DNA of 64,000 nucleotides, taken from assembly GCF_000181875.2 (NCBI RefSeq), contig NZ_ABJZ02000002.1, forward strand, positions 1 to 64,000, written 5' to 3'. This DNA comes from [Borrelia] finlandensis (lineage in GTDB: Bacteria; Spirochaetota; Spirochaetia; Borreliales; Borreliaceae). The notes under the pieces are model-generated. The model did no database searches, was not told the DNA's origin, and saw only the letters and a list, made by a program, of their open reading frames with translations. The translations under genes and the position numbers were made by a program. Positions 50,385 through 60,801 of the stretch are shown one piece after another. Within the stretch, counting starts at the first letter, position 1; each line of letters opens with the position of its first letter.

Positions 50385-51527
50385 ATGAAGTTTTTTGATT
50401 TTGGTTCATTAGGATTTTATAGATTTTTTGATTTTCAAAAATATCTTAATTTTAGCATTTTTAGGTATAGTTTAATAAATTATTATTCTTATCGAGAACA
50501 GTCAAGCCTTATTAACGATGCCAATTTGCTAAAAGATAAACTTTTGTTTTTGGATAAGATTTATAGGGATTTTAATCCCAGTATCAATAAATCTTGGGGT
50601 GCCAATAAAGCTATTTTTTTAGATACTTTACTTATTGTTAAAAATTTGATAAGAAAATATCATCCTAATTCCCAATTTTTAGACATTCATGAAGATGAAT
50701 TGTTAGAAGATGTTTCCTGTTTTAATAAATTTTTAGACAAGCTTAAATATTTAAATTTTAGAGTAGATCTTAAACAAAAAATTGAAAATTTTGAAAAAAA
50801 GAGCAAGGCCCCATTTTCTTGCATAAGAATTGCCACATTTTTTATTCAAGAAGAATTTTTAGATCGACTTAGTAATTCATTGGATTTTTTTTCCAATGAG
50901 GCCAATAGTAATAATTTAGATGTAATTAATAAAGAAATTAATGATTATTATGAAAAAGTAGAGCAAATTAAAAAAAGTAGCAATATTAAAGAAACTCATA
51001 AAAAATTTATTATAGATCACACAAAAGAGAGAATTGATAAAATTATGAAAGATCATAGTCTTGACATTTCTAAACTACTTATAAAAATTGCTTTGCTTGA
51101 AATTACAATTCAATGTTTTGATAGCTATTATTTAAATTTATTAGAAATTTTACAAATTCTTTTATCTATTAATAATATAATTGAGATTGGTTTAAACGAA
51201 TTACCAGATGCTATTTTTAATGAGTGGAATGAGCTTATTTATTTACGAAGAAAAGAGTTTCAAAAATTTGTTTTAATCTCTGATTATGTTTTCCAAAAAA
51301 GGATTGTATCTACTATAAATTCTGGAAATTGGAAATTTGCTTTTTTTACTCTTGCTCCCAGACAAGGGGATGTTTTTCAGTTTTCAGTGGATATTGCTAA
51401 AAATTTTGATAATATTGAGGATGGAATCAAAGAATATGAATCTAAAATAAATAAATTTAATGAATATAGGTCGGGTTGGGAGGCAAATTTAAAAAATTTT
51501 GGTCATTTATTTTCAGAAACACTTTAA
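50385..51527 (+). CDS. hypothetical protein, 380 aa
   Basis: Not recognised. The protein is predicted mostly helical, rich in Lys, Asn, Phe and Leu, and has no signal peptide or clear membrane segment. A stretch near 195-235 ([16 protein letters not shown]...) may form a coiled coil. It follows secF by 25 bases and may belong to that transcript. Its stop overlaps the convergent DnaJ-like gene by 4 bases. Probably BB0654. Confidence 0.7.
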   Translation: MKFFDFGSLGFYRFFDFQKYLNFSIFRYSLINYYSYREQSSLINDANLLKDKLLFLDKIYRDFNPSINKSWGANKAIFLDTLLIVKNLIRKYHPNSQFLDIHEDELLEDVSCFNKFLDKLKYLNFRVDLKQKIENFEKKSKAPFSCIRIATFFIQEEFLDRLSNSLDFFSNEANSNNLDVINKEINDYYEKVEQIKKSSNIKETHKKFIIDHTKERIDKIMKDHSLDISKLLIKIALLEITIQCFDSYYLNLLEILQILLSINNIIEIGLNELPDAIFNEWNELIYLRRKEFQKFVLISDYVFQKRIVSTINSGNWKFAFFTLAPRQGDVFQFSVDIAKNFDNIEDGIKEYESKINKFNEYRSGWEANLKNFGHLFSETL

Positions 51528-52354
51528 CTGTATATTTCTTTTAATCTTTCGTAAATAGTTTTTACTTCATTATTTATTATTTTTGGAATTTTTACTATCA
51601 AAGTGACTTTAAGATCCCTTTTTGAGCTGCTTCCAATTATAGGCATCCCCAATCCTTTTAAGTTCAGAATTTCTCCATTTTTTGCATCTGATGGGATTTT
51701 AAGTTTTATTTTTTTCCCTTCAATTGTTTCAAATAGCTTTTCGCAACCCAAAGCTATTTCCCAAGGGTAAACCTCTATTGTTGTTTCTAAGGTTTTCCCA
51801 TTCAGTTTAAAATTTTTATAACTTGATATATTAAATTTGACCATTAAGCTTCCTTTTATTCCAGAAATTGGATTAATAGGACCCTTGTTGTTTATTTTTA
51901 TTGTAGTTGTTTCTAATGTTCCTTTTGGAATTATTACCTCGATTTTTTTGTTGTTTATAAGTATTGTTTTTTTACTTCCCATGTAAGCATCATAAAGTGA
52001 AATATTTACAATTATTTCTCTGTCTGCTGTTTTTCTTGAGGATCCGCCAAAGATTTTGGAAAAAAAATCTAAATCTTCAAAATTGCCAAATCTTGTGCTG
52101 CTAAATTCTCTTTCAAAATGGTCGTTGTTGACATTAAAATTTGTGTTTCCCAAAGAGTCATAATTTCTTTTTTTATCAGGAGAAGATAAAATTTCATAAG
52201 CCTCGTTTATTTCTTTAAACTTTTCTTCAGCTATTTTGTTTCCCTTGTTTTTGTCTGGGTGATATTTTATTGCCAATTTTTTGTAAGCTTTTTTTATTTC
52301 CTCATTACTAGCATTTTTTTGTATTCCAAGTATATTGTAGTAGTCTTTGGTCAT
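51524..52354 (-). CDS. DnaJ-class co-chaperone without zinc finger (CbpA-like)
   Basis: 276 residues. A J domain at 1-70 ([22 protein letters not shown] with the HPD motif) is followed by a short linker, then the C-terminal client-binding domains (about 115-276) with IPKGT and [17 protein letters not shown]. The Gly/Phe region is minimal and the four CxxCxGxG zinc repeats of DnaJ are missing, so it is a type II, CbpA-like J protein. It would stimulate DnaK ATPase with selected clients. Probably BB0655. Confidence 0.9.
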   Translation of the reverse strand: MTKDYYNILGIQKNASNEEIKKAYKKLAIKYHPDKNKGNKIAEEKFKEINEAYEILSSPDKKRNYDSLGNTNFNVNNDHFEREFSSTRFGNFEDLDFFSKIFGGSSRKTADREIIVNISLYDAYMGSKKTILINNKKIEVIIPKGTLETTTIKINNKGPINPISGIKGSLMVKFNISSYKNFKLNGKTLETTIEVYPWEIALGCEKLFETIEGKKIKLKIPSDAKNGEILNLKGLGMPIIGSSSKRDLKVTLIVKIPKIINNEVKTIYERLKEIYS

Positions 52355-52462
52355 TAAAAAATCTCCTTCAAATCTACCTTATTTATTATATTTTTTAAAT
52401 ATATTTTAATATTTATACTTTATATATGTTATAATTAAACCTAAATTTTTAAAAGACCAATT

Positions 52463-53596
52463 ATGAGAGTAGATCTTTTACCTCTTGTCGAGTTAAGTCT
52501 TTATATTAATTTGTCATTTTGTTGTAAAGATTTTAGCATTTTTAATAGAATTTTAGAGGAATTAAAATGTCATTTAATCTTGTTGGGTCATCCAATTATA
52601 AAAACACTTTACATTAAGCACTTAGATTTTTGTTTATCTAGGCAAGATAATTTAAAATTTATTTTCACTTCTTTGTTCAAGTATATTAATTTGGCTTTAT
52701 TAGAAGAATTTACTTTAGAAATTATTCCAGGTTATGTTGATTTTGAAAAATTCAAACTTTTGGATGAATTTTGTATTACTAGAATTAATCTTAATGTTCA
52801 AAGTTTTTCTTTAGAGTTTAGAAAGATTGTGGGGATACCCGAAATTTCTTATGAAAAATTGAGTATTTTAATTAACAATATTAGAAAGTTTCCTTTTGAT
52901 TTGAATATTGACATGACTGTCAATATGCCTTTGCAAAAAAAATCTCATCTCAAGCGAGATTTGAAAGAATTGCTTTCATATATGCCTGAGCATATTTGTT
53001 TTAGCGATTTTATATGTGAAGAGGAAGACTTTGTCTTTAGAGATTTTGATAACAGCATTGATTCGGAAAAACTATGGTTTTATGCTCTCGAGTGTCTGGA
53101 ATCCAATGGCTACATTAATTATGAAATTACTAATTTTGCATTAAAGGGGCATGAGAGCAGACACAATAAGTTAAATTGGGAGTTAAAGCCGTATTTAGGA
53201 TTAGGATTGCGTGCTGTAAGCTTGCTTTTTTGTAATGACAAGAATAATAATGTAAGAGCTTTGATTAGAAAAACTGGCAATTTTGTTAAAGCAAATAATC
53301 ACTTAGTAACTTTTGAATTGTTAGAGGATTTGGAGTTTTTTGTTTATCATTTTATTCAAGGGCTTGGAACCATTCAAGGTGTCAGCTTCAGGGCTCTTAG
53401 GCTTAGATTTGAGTACAATGAAAAACAATTTTTTCAGTTTATTAATTACTGCTCAACTTTAAGTAAAAAGTTTGTTTTTGATGATAATATTATGCTATTA
53501 AAAGGGAGAGAAAGGTTCAAGTTAGATTTTTATTTAGTAAAAATTATAAACTATTTTAATGATAACTTTTTTAAAGTTAAGCTTAGGCTTCCTTGA
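52463..53596 (+). CDS. degenerate HemW/HemN-like protein lacking the radical-SAM cluster motif
   Basis: 377 residues. Clear HemW-family landmarks: [57 protein letters not shown] and [10 protein letters not shown], then a HemN_C-like winged region. But the N-terminal CxxxCxxC that binds the 4Fe-4S cluster in radical-SAM proteins is reduced to [12 protein letters not shown] (only C20 and C21), and the GGGTPS SAM-binding motif is replaced by YIKHLD. So the protein is unlikely to be a radical-SAM enzyme, although older annotation names it coproporphyrinogen III oxidase. It may retain a binding or chaperone role. Overlaps rpiA by 14 bases. Probably BB0656. Confidence 0.85.
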   Translation: MRVDLLPLVELSLYINLSFCCKDFSIFNRILEELKCHLILLGHPIIKTLYIKHLDFCLSRQDNLKFIFTSLFKYINLALLEEFTLEIIPGYVDFEKFKLLDEFCITRINLNVQSFSLEFRKIVGIPEISYEKLSILINNIRKFPFDLNIDMTVNMPLQKKSHLKRDLKELLSYMPEHICFSDFICEEEDFVFRDFDNSIDSEKLWFYALECLESNGYINYEITNFALKGHESRHNKLNWELKPYLGLGLRAVSLLFCNDKNNNVRALIRKTGNFVKANNHLVTFELLEDLEFFVYHFIQGLGTIQGVSFRALRLRFEYNEKQFFQFINYCSTLSKKFVFDDNIMLLKGRERFKLDFYLVKIINYFNDNFFKVKLRLP

Positions 53597-54269
53597 TTTG
53601 TTTGTCTTGGTAATAAACTATTTTTGTTTTTTTATGGTTGAATATTCCAATCTCAAGTATACCTGGAAATAGTTTGAAGTATTTTTCTGTTCCTTCAGGA
53701 TTTTCCACATGCATTTTTACATCTAAGATATAATTATTGTTATCAGTTATAGTGGGTCCTTTTTTTTCTTTGCAAATTCTCAAGGTTGTTTCTAAATTCA
53801 TTTCTTCAAGTCTAGTCATAATAAATCCAACAGCATTTTGGGCAACTTCTATGGGAATAGGCATTTTTGTTCCTAATTTTTTAACAATTTTGGTTTCATC
53901 TGCTATTATTAGCAATGTTTCTGAATTGTAGGCTATTACTTTCTCCATTAGATGAGCACCTCCCATTCCCTTTATTAAGCTTTTTTTTCCTAATAAAATT
54001 TCATCAGCTCCATCAATTGCAATGTCTAGATTTTTGTTAAGTTTTGAAAAATTTGATTCATAAGGAATTTGTTCTTTTGAGAGTAAATATTTTGTATCAC
54101 TACTTGTTGTGTAGAATTTTAAATTTTTTAAGCTACCCGATTTTATCTTTTCGCTTAAATATTTTATTGCATAATAAATAGTTGTACCTGTTCCGATTCC
54201 AAGGTTCATATTGCTTTTGATATAGTGATCAATTGCATATTTTGCTACCAAAATTTTTTGATTTTCCAT
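53583..54269 (-). CDS. rpiA: ribose-5-phosphate isomerase A
   Basis: 228 residues. Interconverts ribose 5-phosphate and ribulose 5-phosphate. [12 protein letters not shown] near residues 20-31, the DGADEI loop with the catalytic acids, [11 protein letters not shown] with the catalytic lysine, and PIPIEV are all present. It links pentose-phosphate flux from zwf with nucleotide synthesis. Convergent with and overlapping the HemW-like gene; divergent from gpmA. Probably BB0657. Confidence 0.95.
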   Translation of the reverse strand: MENQKILVAKYAIDHYIKSNMNLGIGTGTTIYYAIKYLSEKIKSGSLKNLKFYTTSSDTKYLLSKEQIPYESNFSKLNKNLDIAIDGADEILLGKKSLIKGMGGAHLMEKVIAYNSETLLIIADETKIVKKLGTKMPIPIEVAQNAVGFIMTRLEEMNLETTLRICKEKKGPTITDNNNYILDVKMHVENPEGTEKYFKLFPGILEIGIFNHKKTKIVYYQDKQIKEA

Positions 54270-54417
54270 AAATTCTTTTCCTTGCTTGATAAACTTAAAG
54301 CTTAATGTATTTTAAAGTATATCATTATTTAATTACTAAGGCTTAAATCTTGACTAGATTTTATGCTAATTTATAATTATTAGTATTGGTAAATAAAATA
54401 ATATGCTAGGAGATTTT

Positions 54418-55164
54418 ATGTATAAATTAGTTTTAGTAAGACACGGAGAGAGTGAATGGAATAAAGAAAATCTTTTTACTGGTTGGACAGATGTTAAACT
54501 TTCTGACAAGGGTATCGATGAGGCTTTAGAGGCGGGTTTGCTTCTCAAACAAGAAGGCTATTCTTTTGATATTGCTTTTAGTTCTTTGTTGTCAAGGGCT
54601 AATGACACTTTAAATATTATTTTGCGAGAATTAGGACAATCTTATATTAGTGTAAAAAAAACCTGGAGATTAAATGAAAGGCACTATGGAGCTTTGCAAG
54701 GTTTAAATAAGTCAGAAACAGCTGCAAAATATGGGGAAGATAAGGTTTTGATTTGGAGACGTAGTTATGATGTGCCCCCAATGTCTTTGGATGAGTCTGA
54801 TGTTCGTCATCCCATAAAAGATCCAAGATATAAACATATCCCCAAAAGGGAACTTCCTTCAACAGAGTGCCTTAAAGATACTGTTGCAAGAGTTATTCCT
54901 TATTGGACTGATGAGATTGCAAAAGAAGTTCTTGAAGGTAAAAAAGTTATTGTTGCTGCTCACGGTAATTCTTTAAGAGCGCTTGTTAAATATCTTGACA
55001 ATTTAAGTGAAGAAGATGTTTTAAAGCTTAACATTCCCACCGGCATTCCTTTAGTTTACGAATTAGATAAAGATTTAAACCCCATTAAACATTACTATCT
55101 AGGTGATGAGAGCAAAATTAAAAAGGCAATGGAATCTGTTGCTAGTCAAGGAAAGTTAAAGTAA
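54418..55164 (+). CDS. gpmA: 2,3-bisphosphoglycerate-dependent phosphoglycerate mutase
   Basis: 248 residues, the usual dimeric or tetrameric enzyme size. [10 protein letters not shown] (7-16) carries the phospho-histidine H9, [10 protein letters not shown] and the late [10 protein letters not shown] supply the second catalytic histidine and the Glu. It interconverts 3- and 2-phosphoglycerate in glycolysis. The ATG at 54418 is preferred over the upstream one at 54403 because TAGGAG lies between them. A strong stem-loop terminator follows. Probably BB0658. Confidence 0.97.
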   Translation: MYKLVLVRHGESEWNKENLFTGWTDVKLSDKGIDEALEAGLLLKQEGYSFDIAFSSLLSRANDTLNIILRELGQSYISVKKTWRLNERHYGALQGLNKSETAAKYGEDKVLIWRRSYDVPPMSLDESDVRHPIKDPRYKHIPKRELPSTECLKDTVARVIPYWTDEIAKEVLEGKKVIVAAHGNSLRALVKYLDNLSEEDVLKLNIPTGIPLVYELDKDLNPIKHYYLGDESKIKKAMESVASQGKLK

Positions 55165-55187
55165 CGATTTATTTGTATTAAAGTGTT

Positions 55188-55218
55188 AATAAGTCATATA
55201 ATTATGACTTATTTTTTT
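55188..55218 (+). terminator. rho-independent terminator of gpmA
   Basis: An 11-bp perfect stem (AATAAGTCATA, 55188-55198, with 55203-55213), a 4-base loop and seven T to 55218. It lies between the convergent gpmA and lysS genes. Confidence 0.85.
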
Positions 55219-55232
55219 ATTAATTTTAAGGC

Positions 55233-56798
55233 TTAAACGTATTTACTTGTAATCTTTTCAAAGCGATCAATACCAATTATTTTGATAAATCCAGCTAATT
55301 TGGGCCCTTTTTCTTTGTCAATTAAAATTTTGTAAATTTGTTTAAAAAACAAAGCAGGTTCTATATTATTTTCTCTTGAAATTTTATATATTTCGTTTTG
55401 AATGTCTTGTTCTGTGGCAACTTCAAAATTTTTCTTTAAAAAATCCAAAAGTTCATTAATTGCTTTTTTGCCATTTTCTTCTAGTATTTCCATATTATCA
55501 AATTTAGATCTTAATGAAAATTTGAAATCTTCTGGTGCAAAATCTCTTATCCAATTAATTGCGCAATTTATTTTATTTATTAGTTTGTCTTTTTGATCTT
55601 CTTGAACGTTTTTCAAGTAATTTAAAATTTTATTTATATTATTTTCAAATATTTGACATATTACACTTAAATGCCTGAATCCAATCTGATAAGGGATTCT
55701 TTTGCTTGGCATGTATGGTTGAGATAGTTCGTAAATTCTTTTAAATGCTCTTTTTTTTTCTTCTTTTACATCTTCTACTCCATAGTAGATTCTCTCAAAT
55801 TTGTCGTAATCTTCGTATATTTTAATTACGTCAAGATCAAATGAGATTGAAAATTCAGTATTTGGTTTAGTAGCAGCAAATAAAAATCTTGTGACCTCGG
55901 GTGTATAGACTTCAAGAACATCTTTGAGCGATATGACATCTCCTGATGAGGAGGATATTTTTCCACCACGTCCTTTTATTGAAATAAAGTCATATTGAAA
56001 TGTTACAGGAGGACTACCTTGAAAAATTTTTACAATATTTTTAGATGTATCAAAACTGCCGCCACTGCTATGGTGGTCTTTTCCTGCAGGCTCAAAGTCA
56101 ACTTTTTCATATTTCCATCTCATAGGCCAATCTATTCTCCAGGGAAGTTTAATGGCCCATGTGGTTCTTATGTCTAGAGATTCTTGATTTCCACATTCAC
56201 ATGAATACTCAACAGAGTAATGATTGTCATAATTATTTACAGTTGTTGTGTCTCTATTGCATTTTGTACAAAATATACTGATTGGATACCAATTTTCTTC
56301 AAGCTTTGAGGTTCTGTATTCATTTAATGCTTCAGATAGTTCTTTTTTATGATCAAGTGCAAATTTTATTTGGTTTGCATAAGCGTTGCTGGTATATTGT
56401 TTACTTTGGTCGATGAATTCAGGATTGATCCCCACTATAGGCAGATATTTTTCAAATTCAATTTCATTAGCCTTTGCATAACTTGTTTTGTAGCTTCTTG
56501 TGTCAGGGACTCTTGTTATTGCTTGTCTTAAATAAGTTGTAAGAAGTTCTTGTTCTGGCATATTTTTGGGAACTTTTCGAAATACGTCGTAATTATCCCA
56601 AGAATAAATAAATCTTACTTTTGATCCAGAGTCTCTTAGTGCTCTTGCTACAAGGTCTACCGAAATAACTTCTCTAAAATTGCCAATGTGCACAGTTCCA
56701 GATGGAGTAATTCCCGATGCTACTGTGTATAAGTTTTTTGGACCTTTTTCTTTTTTTATTTTTTCTGCGTAAAAATCTGCCCAGTGTGCTGTTTTCAC
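55233..56798 (-). CDS. lysS: class I lysyl-tRNA synthetase
   Basis: 521 residues. This is the archaeal-type class I enzyme, not the class II LysRS of most bacteria. The Rossmann motif PSGTVHIGN (32-40) and the KMSKS equivalent KISSS (280-284) are class I signatures. C177/C180 and C200/C202 may bind zinc, and the C-terminal part is an all-helical anticodon-binding domain. Borrelia is a known case of this class switch, generally explained by ancient transfer from archaea. Probably BB0659. Confidence 0.96.
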   Translation of the reverse strand: MKTAHWADFYAEKIKKEKGPKNLYTVASGITPSGTVHIGNFREVISVDLVARALRDSGSKVRFIYSWDNYDVFRKVPKNMPEQELLTTYLRQAITRVPDTRSYKTSYAKANEIEFEKYLPIVGINPEFIDQSKQYTSNAYANQIKFALDHKKELSEALNEYRTSKLEENWYPISIFCTKCNRDTTTVNNYDNHYSVEYSCECGNQESLDIRTTWAIKLPWRIDWPMRWKYEKVDFEPAGKDHHSSGGSFDTSKNIVKIFQGSPPVTFQYDFISIKGRGGKISSSSGDVISLKDVLEVYTPEVTRFLFAATKPNTEFSISFDLDVIKIYEDYDKFERIYYGVEDVKEEKKRAFKRIYELSQPYMPSKRIPYQIGFRHLSVICQIFENNINKILNYLKNVQEDQKDKLINKINCAINWIRDFAPEDFKFSLRSKFDNMEILEENGKKAINELLDFLKKNFEVATEQDIQNEIYKISRENNIEPALFFKQIYKILIDKEKGPKLAGFIKIIGIDRFEKITSKYV

Positions 56799-56884
56799 AT
56801 TTTATTCCTAATTTAAATTTAGGTAAATTTTAGCATTTTGTTTTTCAAGTTTCAAGGATTTAAAAAAATGTAGTTAAATGTTTG

Positions 56885-57757
56885 TTAATTTATAAGTCTT
56901 TTTATTAGCTTATCTTCTTTGTTCCAATTTTTTTTAAGTTTTACCTGTAAGAATAGGTTGCATTTTGTTTCAAAAATTTTTGCAATTGTTTTTCTTGCTC
57001 TTTCTCCTATTGATTTTATTTCTTTTCCGTTTTTTCCTACAATTATTCCTTTTTGACTTTCATTTGCTACAAAAATATTTGCTCTGATAAAAAGACTTCC
57101 TTTTTTATTTTCTAAGTTATCAATATCCACATACAAAGAATAGGGAAGTTCTTCTTTTAGGTTTTCAATAGCCTTTTCCCTTATTATTTCACTAATTCTA
57201 AAATTTATTTCTTGATCGGTGTAGTATTCTTGTGGATAATAAAGTGGGCCTTCTGAAAAATTTTCATAAATTTTATTTTTTAGTTCTTCTGTGTTAATTT
57301 TTTTTTCAGCAGATATTTTAATTATATTGTTATCTTCTATTCCTTTTTCTTTTAGAAATTGCGTTATTTCTTTTATTTTTGTATTTTTAAGGTCAATTTT
57401 ATTAAGTATTACTAAAAATTTAATTTTAGAGTTTTTAATTATTTCTAACATTTTATTTTCTTCTTCTCCAGGTTTGTCTTGAATGTCTATTATGTATAGG
57501 ATGAGTTCAACTTCTCCTATTGAAGAGTGGATATTTTTCATCATTGCAATATTAAACTTTTTTTTACTCAGATGAAATCCTGGTGTGTCTATAAAAATAA
57601 TTTGTCCTCTGTCGTCCGTAAAGATTCCTTTTATTTTATTTCTAGTTGTTTGCGGAATAGGGGATATTATTGATATTTTATGTCCGCATATTGAATTTAA
57701 AAGGGTAGATTTTCCAGTTGATGGTCTACCAAGTATTGCTGCAAATCCCGATTTCAT
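56885..57757 (-). CDS. era: GTPase Era
   Basis: 290 residues. G1 GRPSTGKST (10-18), G3 DTPGF, and G4 NKIDL are intact, and the C-terminal KH domain has [19 protein letters not shown]. Era binds the 3' end of 16S rRNA during 30S assembly. Its ATG has a weak upstream site (AAGGAATACTAAAAC). Divergent from the zinc-ribbon gene at 57862. Probably BB0660. Confidence 0.96.
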   Translation of the reverse strand: MKSGFAAILGRPSTGKSTLLNSICGHKISIISPIPQTTRNKIKGIFTDDRGQIIFIDTPGFHLSKKKFNIAMMKNIHSSIGEVELILYIIDIQDKPGEEENKMLEIIKNSKIKFLVILNKIDLKNTKIKEITQFLKEKGIEDNNIIKISAEKKINTEELKNKIYENFSEGPLYYPQEYYTDQEINFRISEIIREKAIENLKEELPYSLYVDIDNLENKKGSLFIRANIFVANESQKGIIVGKNGKEIKSIGERARKTIAKIFETKCNLFLQVKLKKNWNKEDKLIKRLIN

Positions 57758-57861
57758 GTTTTAGTATTCCTTAAATATGTAATATTCATATATTTTTTAT
57801 TATAATTAATTATATAGTATTTTAAATACTTATTTTTAAGTAAAATTTGAGGAATTTTCGT

Positions 57862-58218
57862 TTGGCAAAGGTAAATTTTGAAGTTTTTTGCGAGCAATGT
57901 GGCGAAAAAGTTGGACTTAATCGATCTGTTTGTCCTAATTGTACTGCTAAGCTTGGTGATATCGAATGTCCAAATTGTAGGCATGTAGGTCCAGTTTCTG
58001 CTTTTGGAGAAGGTTGTCCTAATTGTCACTACAGTCCTTTTCAAGAACTTAAAGAAAAACCCTTTAAAAGAAAAGAAAGAGCAAGAATGGTAAGTGATAG
58101 AGCAGCTTCTAGGACCTTTGTAAGGCTTTCCCATTTTGGGATTAATGTTGATATTTTGCTTTATTTATTTTCAAGTTTTTTATTTGTTATACTTTTTCTT
58201 TATATTGTTTATGGCTAA
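57862..58218 (+). CDS. double zinc-ribbon membrane protein
   Basis: 118 residues from TTG at 57862, preferred because GAGGA lies eight bases upstream; an earlier TTG at 57847 has no site. Four CxxC pairs (CEQC, CPNC, CPNC, CPNC) between residues 10 and 55 form two zinc ribbons. A basic linker and one C-terminal membrane segment (about 98-117) follow. The ribbons should face the cytoplasm. Similar double-ribbon proteins are adaptors or membrane tethers; the partner here is unknown. Followed by two exported proteins at short spacing. Probably BB0661. Confidence 0.8.
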   Translation: MAKVNFEVFCEQCGEKVGLNRSVCPNCTAKLGDIECPNCRHVGPVSAFGEGCPNCHYSPFQELKEKPFKRKERARMVSDRAASRTFVRLSHFGINVDILLYLFSSFLFVILFLYIVYG

Positions 58219-58227
58219 AGGCTTTGT

Positions 58228-58638
58228 ATGGGTATTACAGTTTTTTATTTATTTTCTATTTTTACATCTTTTGTTATGGGTTCTAGCATGGATTCTGTTA
58301 AAGAGAATGTTCTAAAGAGCACTATTTTTTATTATGATGTTGAAGAAGTTGAATTTCCTTATGCTAGGAAGCAGACTTTACAATTTATTGCTAAAACCCA
58401 TTTAAAATATGCTGTTTTTAATTTTGACAAAAATAAAATGTTTTCGTACACTTTTGTTTTTGATAAAAAATTAATATCTCAGTATGCAATTTTTATTGAG
58501 GTAAAGAAAAAGTTTGGCGAGGCTACACTGGTAACGCCTTTGAATTATTTATGGGATCTTGGTGATTTTATTATTGTTTTAAATAAAAATATTTTAAGAA
58601 TGACTTTAAAATCTTATATTTCAAATTATAATAAATGA
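58228..58638 (+). CDS. hypothetical exported protein, 136 aa
   Basis: A hydrophobic N-terminus (residues 1-19, MGITVFYLF...VMGSS) looks like a signal peptide. The rest is beta-rich with alternating hydrophobic residues and a VKKKFGEATL segment. No family recognised. It lies 9 bases after the zinc-ribbon gene and 19 bases before the DUF192 gene, so the three are likely one transcript. Probably BB0662. Confidence 0.7.
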   Translation: MGITVFYLFSIFTSFVMGSSMDSVKENVLKSTIFYYDVEEVEFPYARKQTLQFIAKTHLKYAVFNFDKNKMFSYTFVFDKKLISQYAIFIEVKKKFGEATLVTPLNYLWDLGDFIIVLNKNILRMTLKSYISNYNK

Positions 58639-58657
58639 TTTTTAATAAGGCTGATAA

Positions 58658-59107
58658 TTGAAAAAAATTTTAAAACGGTTTTTATTTTTAGTTTTGTCGA
58701 TGTCTTTTTTATCTTTTGCTGATCATTTTTACGATAAAGAAATTATGATAAATGGGGTTAAGTTTTTTGTAAAAATAGCATCTAATGAGCTTGATAGGGC
58801 AAAAGGTTACATGGGTACTCAAAAAGTTGAATATGGCAATGGGATGCTTTTTGTTTTTAAAAAAGATCAAAATTTATCTTTTTGGATGGAAAATACACCT
58901 TTTCTGCTTGAAATAGCTTATATTGATTCAAATGGAATTATTAAAGAAATTTATGATTTAGAGCCGTACTCTAGAGCAAATGTTAATTCTCTTTATAAGG
59001 TAAGGTATGCTCTTGAGCTTCCAAGGGGCTCATTTTCTAAATTTCAAATAAAAATAGGTGACAAAGTTCATTTTTGCTTTGATGTTAATTCTTTATTAGT
59101 AGAATGA
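58658..59107 (+). CDS. exported DUF192 protein
   Basis: 149 residues with a signal peptide ending SFLSFA near residue 21. The mature part matches the DUF192 pattern: ELDRAKGYMGTQKVEYGNGMLF, FWMENTPFLLEIAYID and ALELPRGSF. The family folds as a small beta barrel and is found next to export or thermotolerance genes in other bacteria; its role is unsettled. Translation starts at TTG (58658) with TAAGG seven bases upstream. Convergent with the lipoprotein gene by 8 bases. Probably BB0663. Confidence 0.82.
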   Translation: MKKILKRFLFLVLSMSFLSFADHFYDKEIMINGVKFFVKIASNELDRAKGYMGTQKVEYGNGMLFVFKKDQNLSFWMENTPFLLEIAYIDSNGIIKEIYDLEPYSRANVNSLYKVRYALELPRGSFSKFQIKIGDKVHFCFDVNSLLVE

Positions 59108-59115
59108 TTTTGAAA

Positions 59116-59766
59116 TTATTGGGCTTTGATTTCTTGAAGTTCTTCTTCTATTTGATCTTCTTTAAGTTCATTATTAGATTCTTTTGTTGAATTTGTTTTT
59201 TCTTGCTTTAGGGTAGGCTGCTCATTTAATTCATTTGTATTGTTATTTTCTTCATTATTATCAATGTTTTCGTTGTTAGTTGTTATTATTTTTTTGAAAA
59301 TACTTATTGTTGAGGTGATCTCGTCAATTGCATCAAGTAAAAATGTATCATTTGCAAATTCTTCTGCCTTTACAATATATACCAAAGAGTTGATTCCTCT
59401 TTCTGCATTATGAATAATCTCCCACGATCCAAATACTCTGTTATTATAACTATCGCTCATAAGCGAGTCAGATATTTCTTTTATTTTTGGTGTGTTTATA
59501 TCAAATACTTTGACAATTCCAAATATTTCTCTTATCTTTGAATTTTTATATGAGTTTAGTTTTGATCTGATGATCACTTCTTCTTTTTCGTTATTGTTTA
59601 TATCTTTAAATGCTATAAAGTCATTTTCTGAGTCTATTTTATATTCAATTTTGTTTTTATCTAAAAATTTTTTAATTCTCTTGTCGTACTGTATATTCTT
59701 ATGATTGCAAGAAATGAGTGCAAAAATGATAATGATCATGCCGTAGAATAATGTATTAATATTCAT
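59116..59766 (-). CDS. putative lipoprotein with acidic repeat-like tail
   Basis: 216 residues from the ATG at 59766, chosen because the N-terminus MNINTLFYGM...FALISC then forms a lipoprotein signal ending at C20. Longer starts at 59784 or 59799 lack a ribosome binding site. Residues about 25-150 form a compact mixed domain. The last 60 residues are low-complexity, rich in Glu, Asn, Gln and Thr (NNENIDNNEENNN...), probably unstructured. Family not recognised. It is divergent from the glycosyltransferase-like gene. Probably BB0664. Confidence 0.72.
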   Translation of the reverse strand: MNINTLFYGMIIIIFALISCNHKNIQYDKRIKKFLDKNKIEYKIDSENDFIAFKDINNNEKEEVIIRSKLNSYKNSKIREIFGIVKVFDINTPKIKEISDSLMSDSYNNRVFGSWEIIHNAERGINSLVYIVKAEEFANDTFLLDAIDEITSTISIFKKIITTNNENIDNNEENNNTNELNEQPTLKQEKTNSTKESNNELKEDQIEEELQEIKAQ

Positions 59767-59841
59767 TATTCTTGCAATTAACATTGTATTATGTAACATA
59801 TGATTATTATAATTTAATTATAAGGATTTTAAAAGTAATTT

Positions 59842-60801
59842 ATGCGTCTTCCAGGTAGTGGCTATTCATATACTGTTATTCAATCTAAAAATAATTATTC
59901 ACAAAAATCTTCTTTTGGAATTTCTTTTGTAATATTAAGCAGAGGAACAAAAATTTTTAGAGAAGATTTGTTTGAATTTTTATCAAATTTTGACTTTATA
60001 AGAGAAATAATTTCAATTGAAAAACAGAGCAATAGAAGTTCTTTGCAATTTATCTCAGAAAGTTATGGTAAGTTAAAATTTATTTTACTTTCTGACGATT
60101 TGAATTCTGGGGAAAAGGTTAATTTAGCAATGAAAGAATCCAGCTGTGATTTTGTTTTTGTTTTGCAAAGTGATATGTACTTGTTAAATCCCTTTTGGAT
60201 TCCAAATATATTCGATGAAATAGTAAAAAAAAATGTTCTTCTTGTTGGGGGGGAGTTTTTTGATAAAGAAGAAGAAATGATTCCTTCAATTTTTCTTCCC
60301 AGTATAGATAAAAAGCAAAAGTTTAAGGTAATTTTAGTAAATTCTGAGAAAGACTATGAAAAAACTTTGATTACCATGGATTATTGCGGACTTTATTCTA
60401 AAGAGAAATTTTTACAGCTTGGAGGTTTTGACGGAAGGATTCAAAATGAATATTTTCAAAGAATAGATTTTGGACTAAGAGCTATTTATTTTGGGGAACA
60501 TGTTTATATTTATAGAAAGCTGAGAATCCAGTATACTGCATTAAATTCGCCAGAAAATTTAACCAAAAGCAAAAGTTTTTTGATTTTTTTGCTTAAGAAT
60601 TATGTCCCAATTTTTGTTGGAAATGGTGTTGTTTTTTCTTTTTTAAGGTTTTGCAAGATTTGTTTAAAATACAAAATTAATCCTTTTCTCTTCCAAAAAG
60701 AGTTTAAGGAGATAAAAGGTGAGATTACTAAAAATAGCTTAAGATTCAAAGGAGACTTAAAGAGTGCCATTGAGCTTTGGGAAAATGATATTATTGATTG
60801 A
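59842..60801 (+). CDS. family 2 glycosyltransferase-like protein
   Basis: 319 residues. FGISFVILSRGTKIF near residue 25 and NSGEKVNLAMKESSCDFVFVLQSDMYLLNP (94-123) resemble the GT-A nucleotide-sugar fold, with SDM at the place of the metal-binding DxD. YCGLYSKEKFLQLGGFDGRI matches the acceptor-side motif of GT2 enzymes. One hydrophobic segment occurs late (about 250-270). Donor and acceptor unknown. The next gene, an amidase, starts within its last codons, suggesting an envelope role. Probably BB0665. Confidence 0.78.
   Translation: MRLPGSGYSYTVIQSKNNYSQKSSFGISFVILSRGTKIFREDLFEFLSNFDFIREIISIEKQSNRSSLQFISESYGKLKFILLSDDLNSGEKVNLAMKESSCDFVFVLQSDMYLLNPFWIPNIFDEIVKKNVLLVGGEFFDKEEEMIPSIFLPSIDKKQKFKVILVNSEKDYEKTLITMDYCGLYSKEKFLQLGGFDGRIQNEYFQRIDFGLRAIYFGEHVYIYRKLRIQYTALNSPENLTKSKSFLIFLLKNYVPIFVGNGVVFSFLRFCKICLKYKINPFLFQKEFKEIKGEITKNSLRFKGDLKSAIELWENDIID

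Noticed and set aside
57754-58134. A 126-residue reading frame on the minus strand over the zinc-ribbon gene
   Set aside because: It is the complement of a well-supported gene with four CxxC pairs and has no ribosome binding site of its own.
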